Shown: positions 6,646 through 13,961, numbered from the stretch's first letter. The stretch is DNA of 17,920 bases from WHSM01 sp050701635 (GCA_050701635.1 JBOGDF010000074.1:1-17920), one strand, 5' to 3'. The notes: a model not told the origin generated them from the sequence alone. A program made the numbers and translations.

Positions 6646-7458
6646 ATGACGGGCAGCGGGGACCGGTGGCGGACGGTACGGCGGTTCATCGAGTCGCCCC
6701 GCGCGGGGTACGCCTGGCTCGGGTTGTCGCTGCTGCTCGGCGTACTGGTGGTGGTGCAGGGGTTCGACCTGTGGGCGCTGCGGGACCGTACGGACCGGCT
6801 GGCCGCCGAGGCGGCGGCGGACGAGCGGGCGTACCAGCGGCGGCTGGAGCAGCTCGAGGACCGTACCGACGCGCTGGCGGACCGGGTGGGGCGCAGCCTG
6901 GACCCGGCGGCGGTGGCGAAGCACGTGGTGCCCAGCGTGTTCCGGGTGCACGCCGACCGCTCCAGCGGTACGGCGTTCGCCGTCGCCCGGGCGCCCGGCG
7001 GTGGCACGTACCTGCTGACCAACCACCACGTGGTCGACCAGCTCCGCGGCCGGACCGTACGGCTCACCCGCGAGGGCCAGAGCCTGCAGGCGACCGTGGT
7101 GAAGTCCGTGCCGGGGGTCGACGTCACCGTGCTGATGACCACCGCGTCGATCCCGCCGCTGGCCACCGCCGTGGCACCCCCGGTACGCGGAGAGCCGGTG
7201 GTCGTGGTGGGCGCACCGGTGGGTTTGGAGGACACCGTGACCTCCGGTGTGGTCAGTAGGATCAGGCCGGTAGCGGGTCGGCGGCAGGAGTACATTCAGT
7301 TCGACGCGGCGATCAATCCGGGCAACTCCGGTGGACCGGTGCTGAACGCGCGAGGCAGAGTTGTGGGCATCGCCACCGCCAAGGTGATGGGCGCCGAGGG
7401 CATCGGATTCGCCTTGCCGATCGGGGTCGCTTGCGATTCCTTTGACTTCATTTGCTGA
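6646..7458 (+). CDS. Membrane-anchored trypsin-like (S1C/HtrA-type) serine protease
   Basis: The 270-residue protein has a cytosolic basic stretch, one TM anchor at about 20-42, a short charged coiled coil at about 45-85, and an extracytoplasmic trypsin-fold domain from about 95. The triad is His128 in TNHHVV, Asp159 in GVDVTVL, and Ser228 in GNSGGPV; the closing GIGFALPIG strand is also present. No PDZ domain follows, so it is shorter than DegP/HtrA. The ATG at 6646 has GGGAGG about 9 nt upstream; longer upstream extensions are antisense to rnd. The last seven codons (SFDFIC region) use AT-rich codons unlike the rest. The gene ends 62 bp before a single-TM coiled-coil protein and is probably cotranscribed with it. 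Confidence 0.87.
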   Translation: MTGSGDRWRTVRRFIESPRAGYAWLGLSLLLGVLVVVQGFDLWALRDRTDRLAAEAAADERAYQRRLEQLEDRTDALADRVGRSLDPAAVAKHVVPSVFRVHADRSSGTAFAVARAPGGGTYLLTNHHVVDQLRGRTVRLTREGQSLQATVVKSVPGVDVTVLMTTASIPPLATAVAPPVRGEPVVVVGAPVGLEDTVTSGVVSRIRPVAGRRQEYIQFDAAINPGNSGGPVLNARGRVVGIATAKVMGAEGIGFALPIGVACDSFDFIC

Positions 7459-7520
7459 GCTGGAGACAACAACGCCATTGCGGTGGAGTGCGCGGTGGCA
7501 ATGAGCAGGAGGCGAGGACC

Positions 7521-8309
7521 ATGGGTCATCCCGGGTACGGGCAGGGCGGATACCAGCCGGAGCAGCCGCAGCAACCGCCGGCGCAAGGGGGTTGGGGTGA
7601 GCCCGCGGCGCAGCCGCCTGCCCAGCCGGCGCAGCCGGGCTGGGGTGACACCCAGGCACAGCCGCAGCAGCCGCAGCAGCCGACCAGCGGCTCCGGCTTC
7701 GGTGGGCAGCAGCCGACCAGCGGCTCCGGGTACGGTGCGCCGGCACCCGGCAGCCCCGAGTTCGGGCCGAGCCAGCCCGCGCCCCCGGAGTACGGGGCCA
7801 CACCCGCCGGGCCCGAGTACGGCGCCGCCCCGGCGTTCGGCAGCACGCAGCCGACGCACACCATGCCGATGCCGCAGGTCGGCGACCCGGGCGGCGGCTT
7901 CGGCGGACCCCCGGCGCCGCCGGAGAAGAAGAGCCCGTGGATTCCGGTGCTGGCCGGTACGACGGCGCTGTTCTTCCTCGCCGCCGTGGTGCTGGGCGGC
8001 TTCCTGTTCTCGGCCCACGGCACCATCGACGATCGCGAGACGACCATCGCGGCGCGGGACAAGACGATCGCGGCGGACAAGAAGAAGATCAAAGAGCTGG
8101 GTGACGACCTCAAGGCCACCAAGGACGACCTGGAAGGCGCCGAGGACGAGAAAGACAATCTCGCCGACGACAAAGAGACCATCTCGAAGTGCCTGAAGCT
8201 GATCTTCGAGCTGATCGACGCGGTGAACCGCAAGGACAGCAAGACCGCGGATCGAAAATCGCGGGAGTTGCAGACACCCTGTCGCGACGCTCAACGACTG
8301 ATCAACTGA
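7521..8309 (+). CDS. Single-TM protein with Pro/Gln/Gly-rich N-terminus and extracytoplasmic coiled coil
   Basis: I know no functional name for this 262-residue protein. Residues 1-137 are low complexity (Gly, Pro, Gln, Tyr) with the decapeptide QQPTSGSG-F/Y-G repeated twice. Residues 140-165 form one TM helix. Residues 168-222 are a highly charged Lys/Asp/Glu coiled coil, and a short helical tail contains two cysteines (224 and 254) that could form a disulfide outside the cell. The ATG at 7521 has AGGAGG at 7507-7512, which favours it over the in-frame upstream TTG. It follows the membrane protease by 62 bp and is closed by a terminator-like hairpin. It could be the protease's substrate, regulator or scaffold, an inference from context only. 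Confidence 0.75.
   Translation: MGHPGYGQGGYQPEQPQQPPAQGGWGEPAAQPPAQPAQPGWGDTQAQPQQPQQPTSGSGFGGQQPTSGSGYGAPAPGSPEFGPSQPAPPEYGATPAGPEYGAAPAFGSTQPTHTMPMPQVGDPGGGFGGPPAPPEKKSPWIPVLAGTTALFFLAAVVLGGFLFSAHGTIDDRETTIAARDKTIAADKKKIKELGDDLKATKDDLEGAEDEKDNLADDKETISKCLKLIFELIDAVNRKDSKTADRKSRELQTPCRDAQRLIN
7673..7729 (+). repeat. Two 24-bp direct repeats, period 33, in coding sequence
   Basis: The 24-bp unit starting GCAGCAGCCGACC occurs at 7673-7696 and again at 7706-7729 without a mismatch. The period of 33 bp preserves the frame and gives two copies of QQPTSGSG in the disordered N-terminus of the coiled-coil protein. The identical DNA suggests a recent duplication or slippage. Confidence 0.8.
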
Positions 8310-8319
8310 CGTTCCCGGT

Positions 8320-8345
8320 ACGGGCGGCCCACGCGGGTCGCCCGT
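8320..8345. terminator. Hairpin terminator between convergent genes
   Basis: An 11-bp stem (left arm ACGGGCGGCCC, right arm GGGTCGCCCGT, one G-U pair) closes on ACGC and is followed by GCTTTC. A second small hairpin (TCGGG, CCCGA) lies at 8350-8364. Together they fill the gap between the coiled-coil protein gene and the DUF3000 gene. The T run is short, as is common for actinobacterial terminators. Confidence 0.6.
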
Positions 8346-8370
8346 GCTTTCGGGGACTTCCCGAGCGCGG

Positions 8371-8925
8371 TTAGTGGGAGCCGAGCCGCGCCACGCCGGG
8401 GGGCGGCAGGCCGGCGGTGGAGCCGAGCAGCGTGCACCATGCCCGCAGGTGCGGCGCCAGATCGTCGTCCAACGGGGTCCAGGAGGCCCTGATCTCCAGG
8501 TCGGCGGCGGCCGCCGGGCCGGCCAGCTCTCCGAACCGGGTGGACGTGGTCTGGGTGACGGTGCCGCCGATCGCGGCGTACTGGGCGCCGTTGCCGTCCA
8601 GGGCGTCGATCAGCCAGCTCCAGCCGACGGCGGGCAGCATCGGGTCGGTCGCCATCTCCGGCTCCACCTCGGCGGTCACGTACGTCACCAGCCGTAGCGT
8701 GCCGTTCCAGGCGTCATGGCCCTCGGGGTCGTGCAGCAGGATCAGCCGCCCGGTGGCGACCTCGTCCTCGCCGCGCAGCACCGCGGCGCTCTGCGCGAAC
8801 GCGTACGGGGCGAGCCGCTTCGGCGGGGAGATCTCCTCGAGCAGGATCTCCTCGCGTGGGCGTACCGCGCGCAGGCCACCGACAGCGCGCGTGAACGCCT
8901 CGGGGACCGCGGTCGAGGGCACCAT
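8371..8925 (-). CDS. DUF3000 family protein
   Basis: The 184-residue protein belongs to DUF3000, a soluble actinobacterial family of unknown function. It is recognised by AFTRAVGGLRAVRPREE near the start, then LEEISPPKRLAPYAFA, the GRLILLHDPEGHDAWNG stretch, and VGWSWLIDALD. The length is typical. It is divergently transcribed from hemE, a neighbourhood that recurs in actinobacteria and hints at a link with haem supply, though no role has been shown that I know of. The ATG at 8925 has TACGCT 6 nt upstream and no Shine-Dalgarno site, suggesting leaderless translation. Confidence 0.85.
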   Translation of the reverse strand: MVPSTAVPEAFTRAVGGLRAVRPREEILLEEISPPKRLAPYAFAQSAAVLRGEDEVATGRLILLHDPEGHDAWNGTLRLVTYVTAEVEPEMATDPMLPAVGWSWLIDALDGNGAQYAAIGGTVTQTTSTRFGELAGPAAAADLEIRASWTPLDDDLAPHLRAWCTLLGSTAGLPPPGVARLGSH

Positions 8926-8931
8926 GCGGTG

Positions 8932-8937
8932 AGCGTA
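8932..8937 (-). promoter_or_regulatory. Leaderless -10 box of the DUF3000 gene
   Basis: TACGCT on the minus strand ends 6 nt before the ATG at 8925. It sits in the 75-bp gap shared with divergent hemE, where the plus-strand near-match CACGAT (8987-8992) is 8 nt before the hemE start. Confidence 0.5.
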
Positions 8938-9000
8938 AGCCGGCCCCGGCGGGCAGGTCGGCAGCCACGCCGGGATCGACGCATGCCACGATTGGCGGCG

Positions 9001-10056
9001 ATGACTTCCTCACCTGGCGCCGCTGGCGCGCCCATCGCCGACCCGCCGCTGCTGGTACGTGCCTGCCGCCGCGAGCCGGTGCCGTACCCACCGGTGTGGT
9101 TCATGCGGCAGGCCGGGCGGTCGCTGCCGGAGTACCGGGCGCTGCGCGAAGGCGTACCGATGCTGGAAGCGTGCCGCCGTCCGGAGCTGATCACCGAGAT
9201 CACCCTGCAGCCGGTACGCCGGCACGCGGTGGACGCCGCGATCCTGTTCAGCGACATCGTGGTGCCGCTGCGGGCGGTCGGGCTCGACCTCGACATCGTG
9301 CCCGGGGTGGGTCCGGTGATCGCGGATCCGGTGCGCACCCTGGCCGACGTGGAGCGGATCCCACAGCTCGCCGCCGAGCAGGTCGACTACGTCGCCGAGG
9401 CGGTGAAGACGCTGGTCAGCGAGCTGAAGGGGACGCCGCTGATCGGCTTCTCCGGCGCGCCGTTCACGCTCGCCAGCTACCTGGTGGAGGGCGGTCCGTC
9501 GCGGGACCACGCGCGTACCAAGGCGCTGATGCACGGGGCTCCGGAGCTGTGGCACGCGCTGCTGGACCGGCTCGGCGACATCGCCGCGACCTTCCTGCGG
9601 GTGCAGATCGAGGCCGGGGCGCAGGCGGTGCAGCTGTTCGACTCGTGGGCGGGTGCACTGTCGGCGGCGGACTACGCGACGTACGTACGGCCGCACAGCC
9701 AGAAGGTGCTCGCCGCGGTGGCCGACACCGGGGTGCCGCGGTTCCACTTCGGGGTCGGCACGGGCGAGCTGCTGCCGCTGATGGCGAGCGCCGGCGCCGA
9801 CGTGATCGGGGTCGACTGGCGGGTCCCGCTGGACGAGGCCTCGCGCCGGGTCGGCCCGTCGTACGCGGTGCAGGGCAACCTCGATCCGGCGCTGCTGCTG
9901 GCCGACTGGCCGGTGGTGGAGCGCGAAGTCCGCCGCGTGCTCGCCGAAGGCGCGAAGACCCCCGGGCACATCTTCAACCTGGGGCACGGGGTGTTGCCGG
10001 AGACCGACCCGGACGTGCTGACCCGGGTGGTCGCGCTGGTGCACAGCGCCGCCTGA
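9001..10056 (+). CDS. hemE: Uroporphyrinogen decarboxylase
   Basis: The 351-residue cytosolic enzyme removes four carboxyl groups from uroporphyrinogen III to give coproporphyrinogen III. It carries the family signature PVWFMRQAGRSLPEYR (residues 31-46, with the substrate-binding Arg residues), the active-site Asp85 in LFSDIVVP, GFSGAPFTLASYL, and the closing GHIFNLGHGV. The length is normal. I chose the ATG at 9001 because homology starts soon after; an upstream ATG at 8983 would add six residues. No ribosome site is evident, and CACGAT 8 nt upstream may be a weak leaderless -10. The hemY start follows the stop by 1 bp, making this the first gene of a hemE-hemY-hemQ operon. Confidence 0.95.
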   Translation: MTSSPGAAGAPIADPPLLVRACRREPVPYPPVWFMRQAGRSLPEYRALREGVPMLEACRRPELITEITLQPVRRHAVDAAILFSDIVVPLRAVGLDLDIVPGVGPVIADPVRTLADVERIPQLAAEQVDYVAEAVKTLVSELKGTPLIGFSGAPFTLASYLVEGGPSRDHARTKALMHGAPELWHALLDRLGDIAATFLRVQIEAGAQAVQLFDSWAGALSAADYATYVRPHSQKVLAAVADTGVPRFHFGVGTGELLPLMASAGADVIGVDWRVPLDEASRRVGPSYAVQGNLDPALLLADWPVVEREVRRVLAEGAKTPGHIFNLGHGVLPETDPDVLTRVVALVHSAA

Positions 10057-10057
10057 C

Positions 10058-11425
10058 ATGCACGTCGTCGTCATCGGTGCCGGGATCGCGGGGCTCGCCG
10101 CGGCCCACGCGCTCGGGGTGGCCGGGATCGACGTCACCGTGGTCGAGGGTGCGAAGCAGATCGGCGGCAAGCTGCGTACCTCCCACGTCGGGGGTGTCGC
10201 GGTGGACGAGGGCGCCGAGGCGTTCGTGCTCCGGGCACCGGAAGGAAAGGCGCTCGCCGAGGCGGTCGGGCTGGGCGGTCAGCTCACCACGCCTGCCACC
10301 TCGTCGGCTTCCCTGGTGGTACGCGGTGCGCTCCGCCCGCTCCCGGGCGGCACGCTGCTCGGCGTACCGTCCGATCCGGAGCCGATCCGGGGCACCTTCG
10401 GCGACGCGGTGGCCGACGCCGTGGCGGCGGAGCCGTCGCGCGGCGGAGCGCCGGTCACCGAGGACGTCTCGGTCGGCGCGCTGGTCCGCGACCGGCTGGG
10501 CTCTGCGATCGCCGACGGCCTGGTCGACCCGCTGCTCGGCGGGGTGTACGCCGGCCGCGCCGACCAGCTCTCCCTGCGGGCCACCATGCCCGTGATCGCC
10601 GACCGCCTGGCGACCGATCCCTCACTGGTCCGCGCCGCTGGGGGCGCGCTGGCCACGGCCAGCCAGAGTGCCCCGGGCGCGGTGTTCGGGACGCTGCGTT
10701 CCGGCATGGGCCTGCTGCCCGAGGCGGTGCTGGCGGCGTCCGGCGCGGCGCTCCGGCTCGGACTGCCGGTACGGGAGCTGCGGCGTACCCCCGGAGGATT
10801 TTCCCTGGTGGCAGGGCCGGTGCCGGCTCCCACCGAGCTGCCAGCGGACGGGGTGGTGGTGGCCGTGCCGGCCGCCAAGGCCGCGCCGTTGCTGCGGGAG
10901 GTGGCGCCGTGGGCGGCGACCGAGCTGGCCGCGATCGCCTACGCCAGCCTCGCCATCGTCACCCTGGTGTACCCGCCCGGCGCGTCGCTGCCGGCGGGCA
11001 GCGGCCTGCTGGTGCCGGCGACCGAGGGCCGCAGCGTGAAGGCGCTGACCTTCTCGTCCCAGAAGTGGGCGCACCTGTCCGGCGCCACGGTGGTACGCGC
11101 CTCGATCGGCCGGTACGGCGAGGAGCAGCTGCTGCACCGCGACGACACCGAGCTGGCCGCGATCGCGGCGGCCGACATCGCCGCGCTGACCGGCCTGACC
11201 GCGGCACCGGTCGCCACCCGGGTCACCCGCTGGGGCGGCGCGCTCCCGCAGTACGCCGTCGGCCACCCCGACCGGGTACGCCGGATCCGCTCGTCCGTGG
11301 CCGAGGTGCCGGGGCTGGCGGTGTGCGGGGCGGCGTACGAGGGGGTGGGGATTCCGGCGTGCATCCGCTCCGGGCAGACCGCGGCGGCGGCGGTGCTGGC
11401 GGGCTTGCGAGAATCAGAGGTATGA
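10058..11425 (+). CDS. hemY: Coproporphyrinogen III oxidase (HemY/CgoX type)
   Basis: The 455-residue FAD enzyme oxidises coproporphyrinogen III to coproporphyrin III in the actinobacterial haem route. Residues 3-30 form the dinucleotide-binding start (VVVIGAGIAGLAAAHAL, with Glu30 as the ribose-binding acid), followed by GGKLRTSHVGGVAVDEGAEAF. The C-terminal FAD motif is GVGIPACIRSGQTAAAAVL. The length matches HemY enzymes. It starts 1 bp after hemE and its TGA overlaps the hemQ ATG (ATGA), so all three are translationally coupled. Many annotations call this family protoporphyrinogen oxidase. The presence of hemQ in the same operon makes the coproporphyrin substrate more likely. Confidence 0.93.
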   Translation: MHVVVIGAGIAGLAAAHALGVAGIDVTVVEGAKQIGGKLRTSHVGGVAVDEGAEAFVLRAPEGKALAEAVGLGGQLTTPATSSASLVVRGALRPLPGGTLLGVPSDPEPIRGTFGDAVADAVAAEPSRGGAPVTEDVSVGALVRDRLGSAIADGLVDPLLGGVYAGRADQLSLRATMPVIADRLATDPSLVRAAGGALATASQSAPGAVFGTLRSGMGLLPEAVLAASGAALRLGLPVRELRRTPGGFSLVAGPVPAPTELPADGVVVAVPAAKAAPLLREVAPWAATELAAIAYASLAIVTLVYPPGASLPAGSGLLVPATEGRSVKALTFSSQKWAHLSGATVVRASIGRYGEEQLLHRDDTELAAIAAADIAALTGLTAAPVATRVTRWGGALPQYAVGHPDRVRRIRSSVAEVPGLAVCGAAYEGVGIPACIRSGQTAAAAVLAGLRESEV

Positions 11426-12120
11426 GCAATCCGAACGCCGCCCGGATCAAGGAAATCAACGACACCGTGCGCTACACGCTGTGGTCTGTGTTCCGCGCCG
11501 ACTCGCCGCTGCCGGCGATCCGCGAGGGGCTGGTCTCCGAGGCCGGTCAGCTGTTCGAACAGCTCGCCGGCAAGGACGTGGTGGTACGCGGCACGTACGA
11601 CGTGTCCGGGCTGCGCGCCGACGCCGACCTGATGATCTGGTGGCACTCCGCCAGCTCCGACGCGCTGCAGGACGCGTATGGGCTGTTCCGGCGCAGCGCG
11701 CTCGGGCGGCACCTGGCGCCGGTGTGGTCGTCGATGGCGCTGCACCGGCCGGCGGAGTTCAACAAGAGCCACATCCCGGCGTTCCTGGCGGGCGAGGAGC
11801 CGAAGGCGTACCTGTGCGTCTACCCGTTCGTCCGCTCGTACGACTGGTATCTGCTGCCCGACGCGGAGCGGCGCGAGCTGCTCGCCGAGCACGGCAAGAT
11901 GGCGCGCGGCTACCCCGACGTACGGGCCAACACGGTGGCCAGCTTCGCGCTCGGCGACTACGAGTGGCTGCTCGCCTTCGAGGCCGACGAGCTGCACCGC
12001 ATCGTCGACCTGATGCGGGACCTGCGCGCCTCCCGGGCCCGGCTCCACGTACGCGAAGAGGTGCCGTTCTACACCGGGCGGCGGCGCGAGCTGGCGGAGA
12101 TCATCGCGGCGCTGCCGTAG
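11422..12120 (+). CDS. hemQ: Coproheme decarboxylase (HemQ/ChdC)
   Basis: The 232-residue enzyme decarboxylates two propionates of coproheme to make haem b, using peroxide. The actinobacterial active site is visible: distal His117 in NKSHIPAF, catalytic Tyr134 in CVYPFVRSYDWY, and proximal iron-ligand His157 in LAEHGKMARGYPDV; these correspond to residues 118, 135 and 158 of the Corynebacterium diphtheriae enzyme. The start ATG overlaps the hemY stop. The ferrochelatase step (cpfC/hemH) is not in the window. The last 20 bp overlap the 3' end of the convergent acetyltransferase gene. Confidence 0.95.
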   Translation: MSNPNAARIKEINDTVRYTLWSVFRADSPLPAIREGLVSEAGQLFEQLAGKDVVVRGTYDVSGLRADADLMIWWHSASSDALQDAYGLFRRSALGRHLAPVWSSMALHRPAEFNKSHIPAFLAGEEPKAYLCVYPFVRSYDWYLLPDAERRELLAEHGKMARGYPDVRANTVASFALGDYEWLLAFEADELHRIVDLMRDLRASRARLHVREEVPFYTGRRRELAEIIAALP

Positions 12121-12586
12121 CGTCTCCGGCGGTGGCGGGCCGCGCCATCGGGACGTGCGGGATGCCGTCCTCGACGTACTCCGGGCCGGTGGGGGAGTAG
12201 CCGTACCGGGCGTAGAAGCCGACCAGGTAGCTCTGTGCGTCGAGCCGGCTCGGACGGTCACCGATCTCGGCGATCGCCCGCGCCATCAGTCCACCTGCGA
12301 CACCGCGTCCCCGGCCCGCGGCCGCCGTGCACACCCGCCCGATCCGCGCTGTGCCGTCCGGGTCCTGGAGCACCCGCAGATACCCGAGCAGCTCGCCGTC
12401 CGACGCCGCCCACACGTGCCATGCCGTGGGCTCGGTGTCGCGGCCGTCCAGCTCCGGGTACGGGCACTCCTGCTCGACCACGAAGATGTCCACCCGTAGC
12501 TTGAGCAGCGCGTACAGGGTGGTGGGGTCGAGCTCGCCGAACCGGGCCGCGTGGATCTGGATGTCGGTCACGTACCGATTCTGCAT
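12101..12586 (-). CDS. ElaA-type GNAT acetyltransferase
   Basis: The 161-residue cytosolic protein resembles E. coli ElaA. LYALLKLRVDIFVVEQECPYPELDGRD (22-50) is the family hallmark, followed by the acetyl-CoA loop GRGRGVAGGLM (91-101), the QSYLVGFYARYGY helix and YVEDGIPHVPM at the end. The acceptor substrate is unknown. Two starts are possible. The ATG at 12586 is given. A GTG at 12571 (VTDIQIH) is where ElaA homology begins and has CAGAAT 6 nt upstream, which would fit leaderless initiation. The gene is divergent from the polymerase gene at 12621 and overlaps hemQ by 20 bp tail to tail. Confidence 0.88.
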   Translation of the reverse strand: MQNRYVTDIQIHAARFGELDPTTLYALLKLRVDIFVVEQECPYPELDGRDTEPTAWHVWAASDGELLGYLRVLQDPDGTARIGRVCTAAAGRGRGVAGGLMARAIAEIGDRPSRLDAQSYLVGFYARYGYSPTGPEYVEDGIPHVPMARPATAGDATAAPR

Positions 12587-12620
12587 CGGCGCGATCGGCG
12601 ATCCGTGGCAAGGTGGGCCG

Positions 12621-13835
12621 ATGGACGCTGACGAGACCTGGGACGGGGTCGAGCTGACCAACCTCGACCAGCCGCTGTTCGACGGCGCCGAGGCCACCAA
12701 GCGCGATCTGGTCGACTACCTGGACGCGGTACGCGACCGGATCCTGCCGGAGCTGACCGGACGCCCCTTGTCGGTGATCCGGGTACGTCCGGGCCAGCCG
12801 CCGTTCATGCAGAAGAACCTCCCGAAGTACACCCCCGAGTGGGTGCCCCGGGTCGCGGTGTGGGCGGAGAGCTCGAAACGCGAGGTGGCGTACGGGCTCT
12901 GCGAAGACCGCCGTACGTTGCTCTGGTTCGGCAACCAGCGCGCGGTGGAGTACCACCCGACGCTGATCCGCGACGGCCGCCAGACCCACCTGATCCTCGA
13001 CCTCGATCCGCCGGCCGGCTCCGGAGGCTTCGGCCAGGCGGTCGCCGCCGCCCGGCTGGTACGCCAGGCGATGGCCGAGGTCGGGCTGGACGCCGTGGTG
13101 AAGACCAGCGGGGCGAAGGGCGTACACGTGTTCGCGCCGCTCGCCGAGCACCCGATCGAGGACGTGGCGGCCGCGACCCGGGCGATCGCCGTACGCGCCG
13201 AGCGGATCGATCCGGCGCTGGCGACCACGGCGTACGTCAAGGAGGAGCGGGGCGGGAAGGTGTTTCTGGACTCCACCCGGGCCGGCGGCGCGACGGTGGT
13301 GGCGGCGTACAGCCCCCGGGTACGCCCCGGCACGCCGGTGTCGTTCCCGGTGCCGTGGGACGAGCTGGACGCGGTGACGCCGCGCGACTTCACGCTGCGT
13401 ACCGCCGCGTCACTGCTCGCCGACACCGACCCGTGGGCGGAGCGGATGCCCGCGCCCGCCGCGCCGCCCCGTAGCCGCGCCTGCTCGCTGTGCACGTACC
13501 CCCGCGTGATCTTGGGGTTTGGGTTGCTGCGGACCGCTATCGGGCTGCCAAAACCCCAAGATCACCGTTACGTCAGCGCGGGTGGGCGCCGACCGCGTCC
13601 CGCAGCTCCTTGCCGTGCTCCACGCCGCTTTCCCGGGCGCAGTGCGCACAGCAGAAGAACCGGCCGTCGGCTTCCACGCCGTGACCCACGATGCGGCACT
13701 GGCAGTGTTCGCAGACCGGCGCGAGCTTGTGGATCGCGCACTCGAACGAGTCGAACGTGTGGCTCTCGCCGCCGACCGTACGGACCTCGAACGCCATCCA
13801 GTAGTCGTTGCCACAGACTTCACAGACCGCCATGA
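12621..13835 (+). CDS. LigD polymerase-domain protein with an abnormal, probably frameshifted C-terminus
   Basis: Residues 1-275 form a LigD-type archaeo-eukaryotic primase domain, a nucleotidyltransferase used in end joining and repair. Its metal acids are Asp127/Asp129 in LILDLDPP and Asp217 in GKVFLD, with His169 in KTSGAKGVHV and KEERGGK before the last motif. All are present, so the domain looks active. The reading frame should end shortly after PWAERMPAPA, but it runs on to 13833-13835 for about 120 Arg/Pro-rich residues antisense to the next gene. One added C in the C4 run at 13467-13470 would end it at a TAG (13472-13474) with 284 residues, the normal size. The cause is a real mutation or an assembly error. 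CAAGGT 6 nt before the ATG is a weak leaderless -10. Neither Ku nor a ligase gene is nearby. Confidence 0.85.
   Translation: MDADETWDGVELTNLDQPLFDGAEATKRDLVDYLDAVRDRILPELTGRPLSVIRVRPGQPPFMQKNLPKYTPEWVPRVAVWAESSKREVAYGLCEDRRTLLWFGNQRAVEYHPTLIRDGRQTHLILDLDPPAGSGGFGQAVAAARLVRQAMAEVGLDAVVKTSGAKGVHVFAPLAEHPIEDVAAATRAIAVRAERIDPALATTAYVKEERGGKVFLDSTRAGGATVVAAYSPRVRPGTPVSFPVPWDELDAVTPRDFTLRTAASLLADTDPWAERMPAPAAPPRSRACSLCTYPRVILGFGLLRTAIGLPKPQDHRYVSAGGRRPRPAAPCRAPRRFPGRSAHSRRTGRRLPRRDPRCGTGSVRRPARACGSRTRTSRTCGSRRRPYGPRTPSSSRCHRLHRPP
13506..13565. repeat. 60-nt inverted repeat, possible dispersed palindromic element or bidirectional terminator
   Basis: Perfect 15-bp arms, GTGATCTTGGGGTTT (13506-13520) and its complement (13551-13565), surround a 30-nt centre that can pair further (GGT/GCC and GCT/GGC, then an inner GCGG-A-CCGC). 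It lies just past the polymerase domain and 7 bp before the stop of the convergent metallothionein-like gene. The AT-rich arms differ from the local composition. Function as a terminator is plausible. A mobile or REP-like origin is an inference that needs a genome search. Confidence 0.75.
13573..13833 (-). CDS. Small Cys-rich protein, prokaryotic metallothionein-like
   Basis: The 86-residue protein has nine cysteines at 4, 7, 32, 41, 44, 46, 61, 62 and 65: a CxxC opening, a CEHCQC centre and a CCAHC closing motif, with interspersed His. This matches actinobacterial proteins annotated as prokaryotic metallothionein or treble-clef-like zinc proteins, with the conserved SHTFDSFECAIH and RIVGHGVEADGRFFCC stretches. 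It probably binds Zn; whether it stores metal or binds a partner is unknown. I chose the ATG at 13833 (MAVCEVCG), with GAGGGGG a few bases upstream; the frame extends further but without homology. It converges on the disrupted polymerase gene, whose read-through tail runs antisense through it. Confidence 0.85.
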   Translation of the reverse strand: MAVCEVCGNDYWMAFEVRTVGGESHTFDSFECAIHKLAPVCEHCQCRIVGHGVEADGRFFCCAHCARESGVEHGKELRDAVGAHPR

Positions 13836-13926
13836 TTCCCCCCTCGAGAAACGGCGTCATCCGGTGTCGAGCCTGCTCCTGCCGGCCGGACCCGGCAACC
13901 GGAACCGGGATTCTGGTCACACTGCG

Positions 13927-13961
13927 TTGCCGTCGCGACGGGGAGCCGTACTGTCCGAGGG
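13927..13961 (+). promoter_or_regulatory. Leaderless-type promoter of the EamA transporter gene
   Basis: TTGCCG (13927-13932) and TACTGT (13949-13954) are 16 bp apart. The GTG start lies 7 nt after the -10. The short GAGGG between box and start is too close to act as a normal ribosome site, so a leaderless mRNA is the simpler reading. Confidence 0.55.

Noticed and set aside
5453..6649. 398-codon plus-strand frame opposite rnd
   Set aside because: Antisense shadow of the exonuclease gene with typical Arg/Gly-rich composition.
7477..7505. CATTGC/GCAATG inverted repeat upstream of the coiled-coil gene
   Set aside because: Only 6 bp with a long loop; not distinguishable from chance.
10909..12120. 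403-codon frame fusing the end of hemY to hemQ
   Set aside because: The last part is simply the hemQ frame read upstream through hemY in another frame; hemQ starts at its ATG at 11422.
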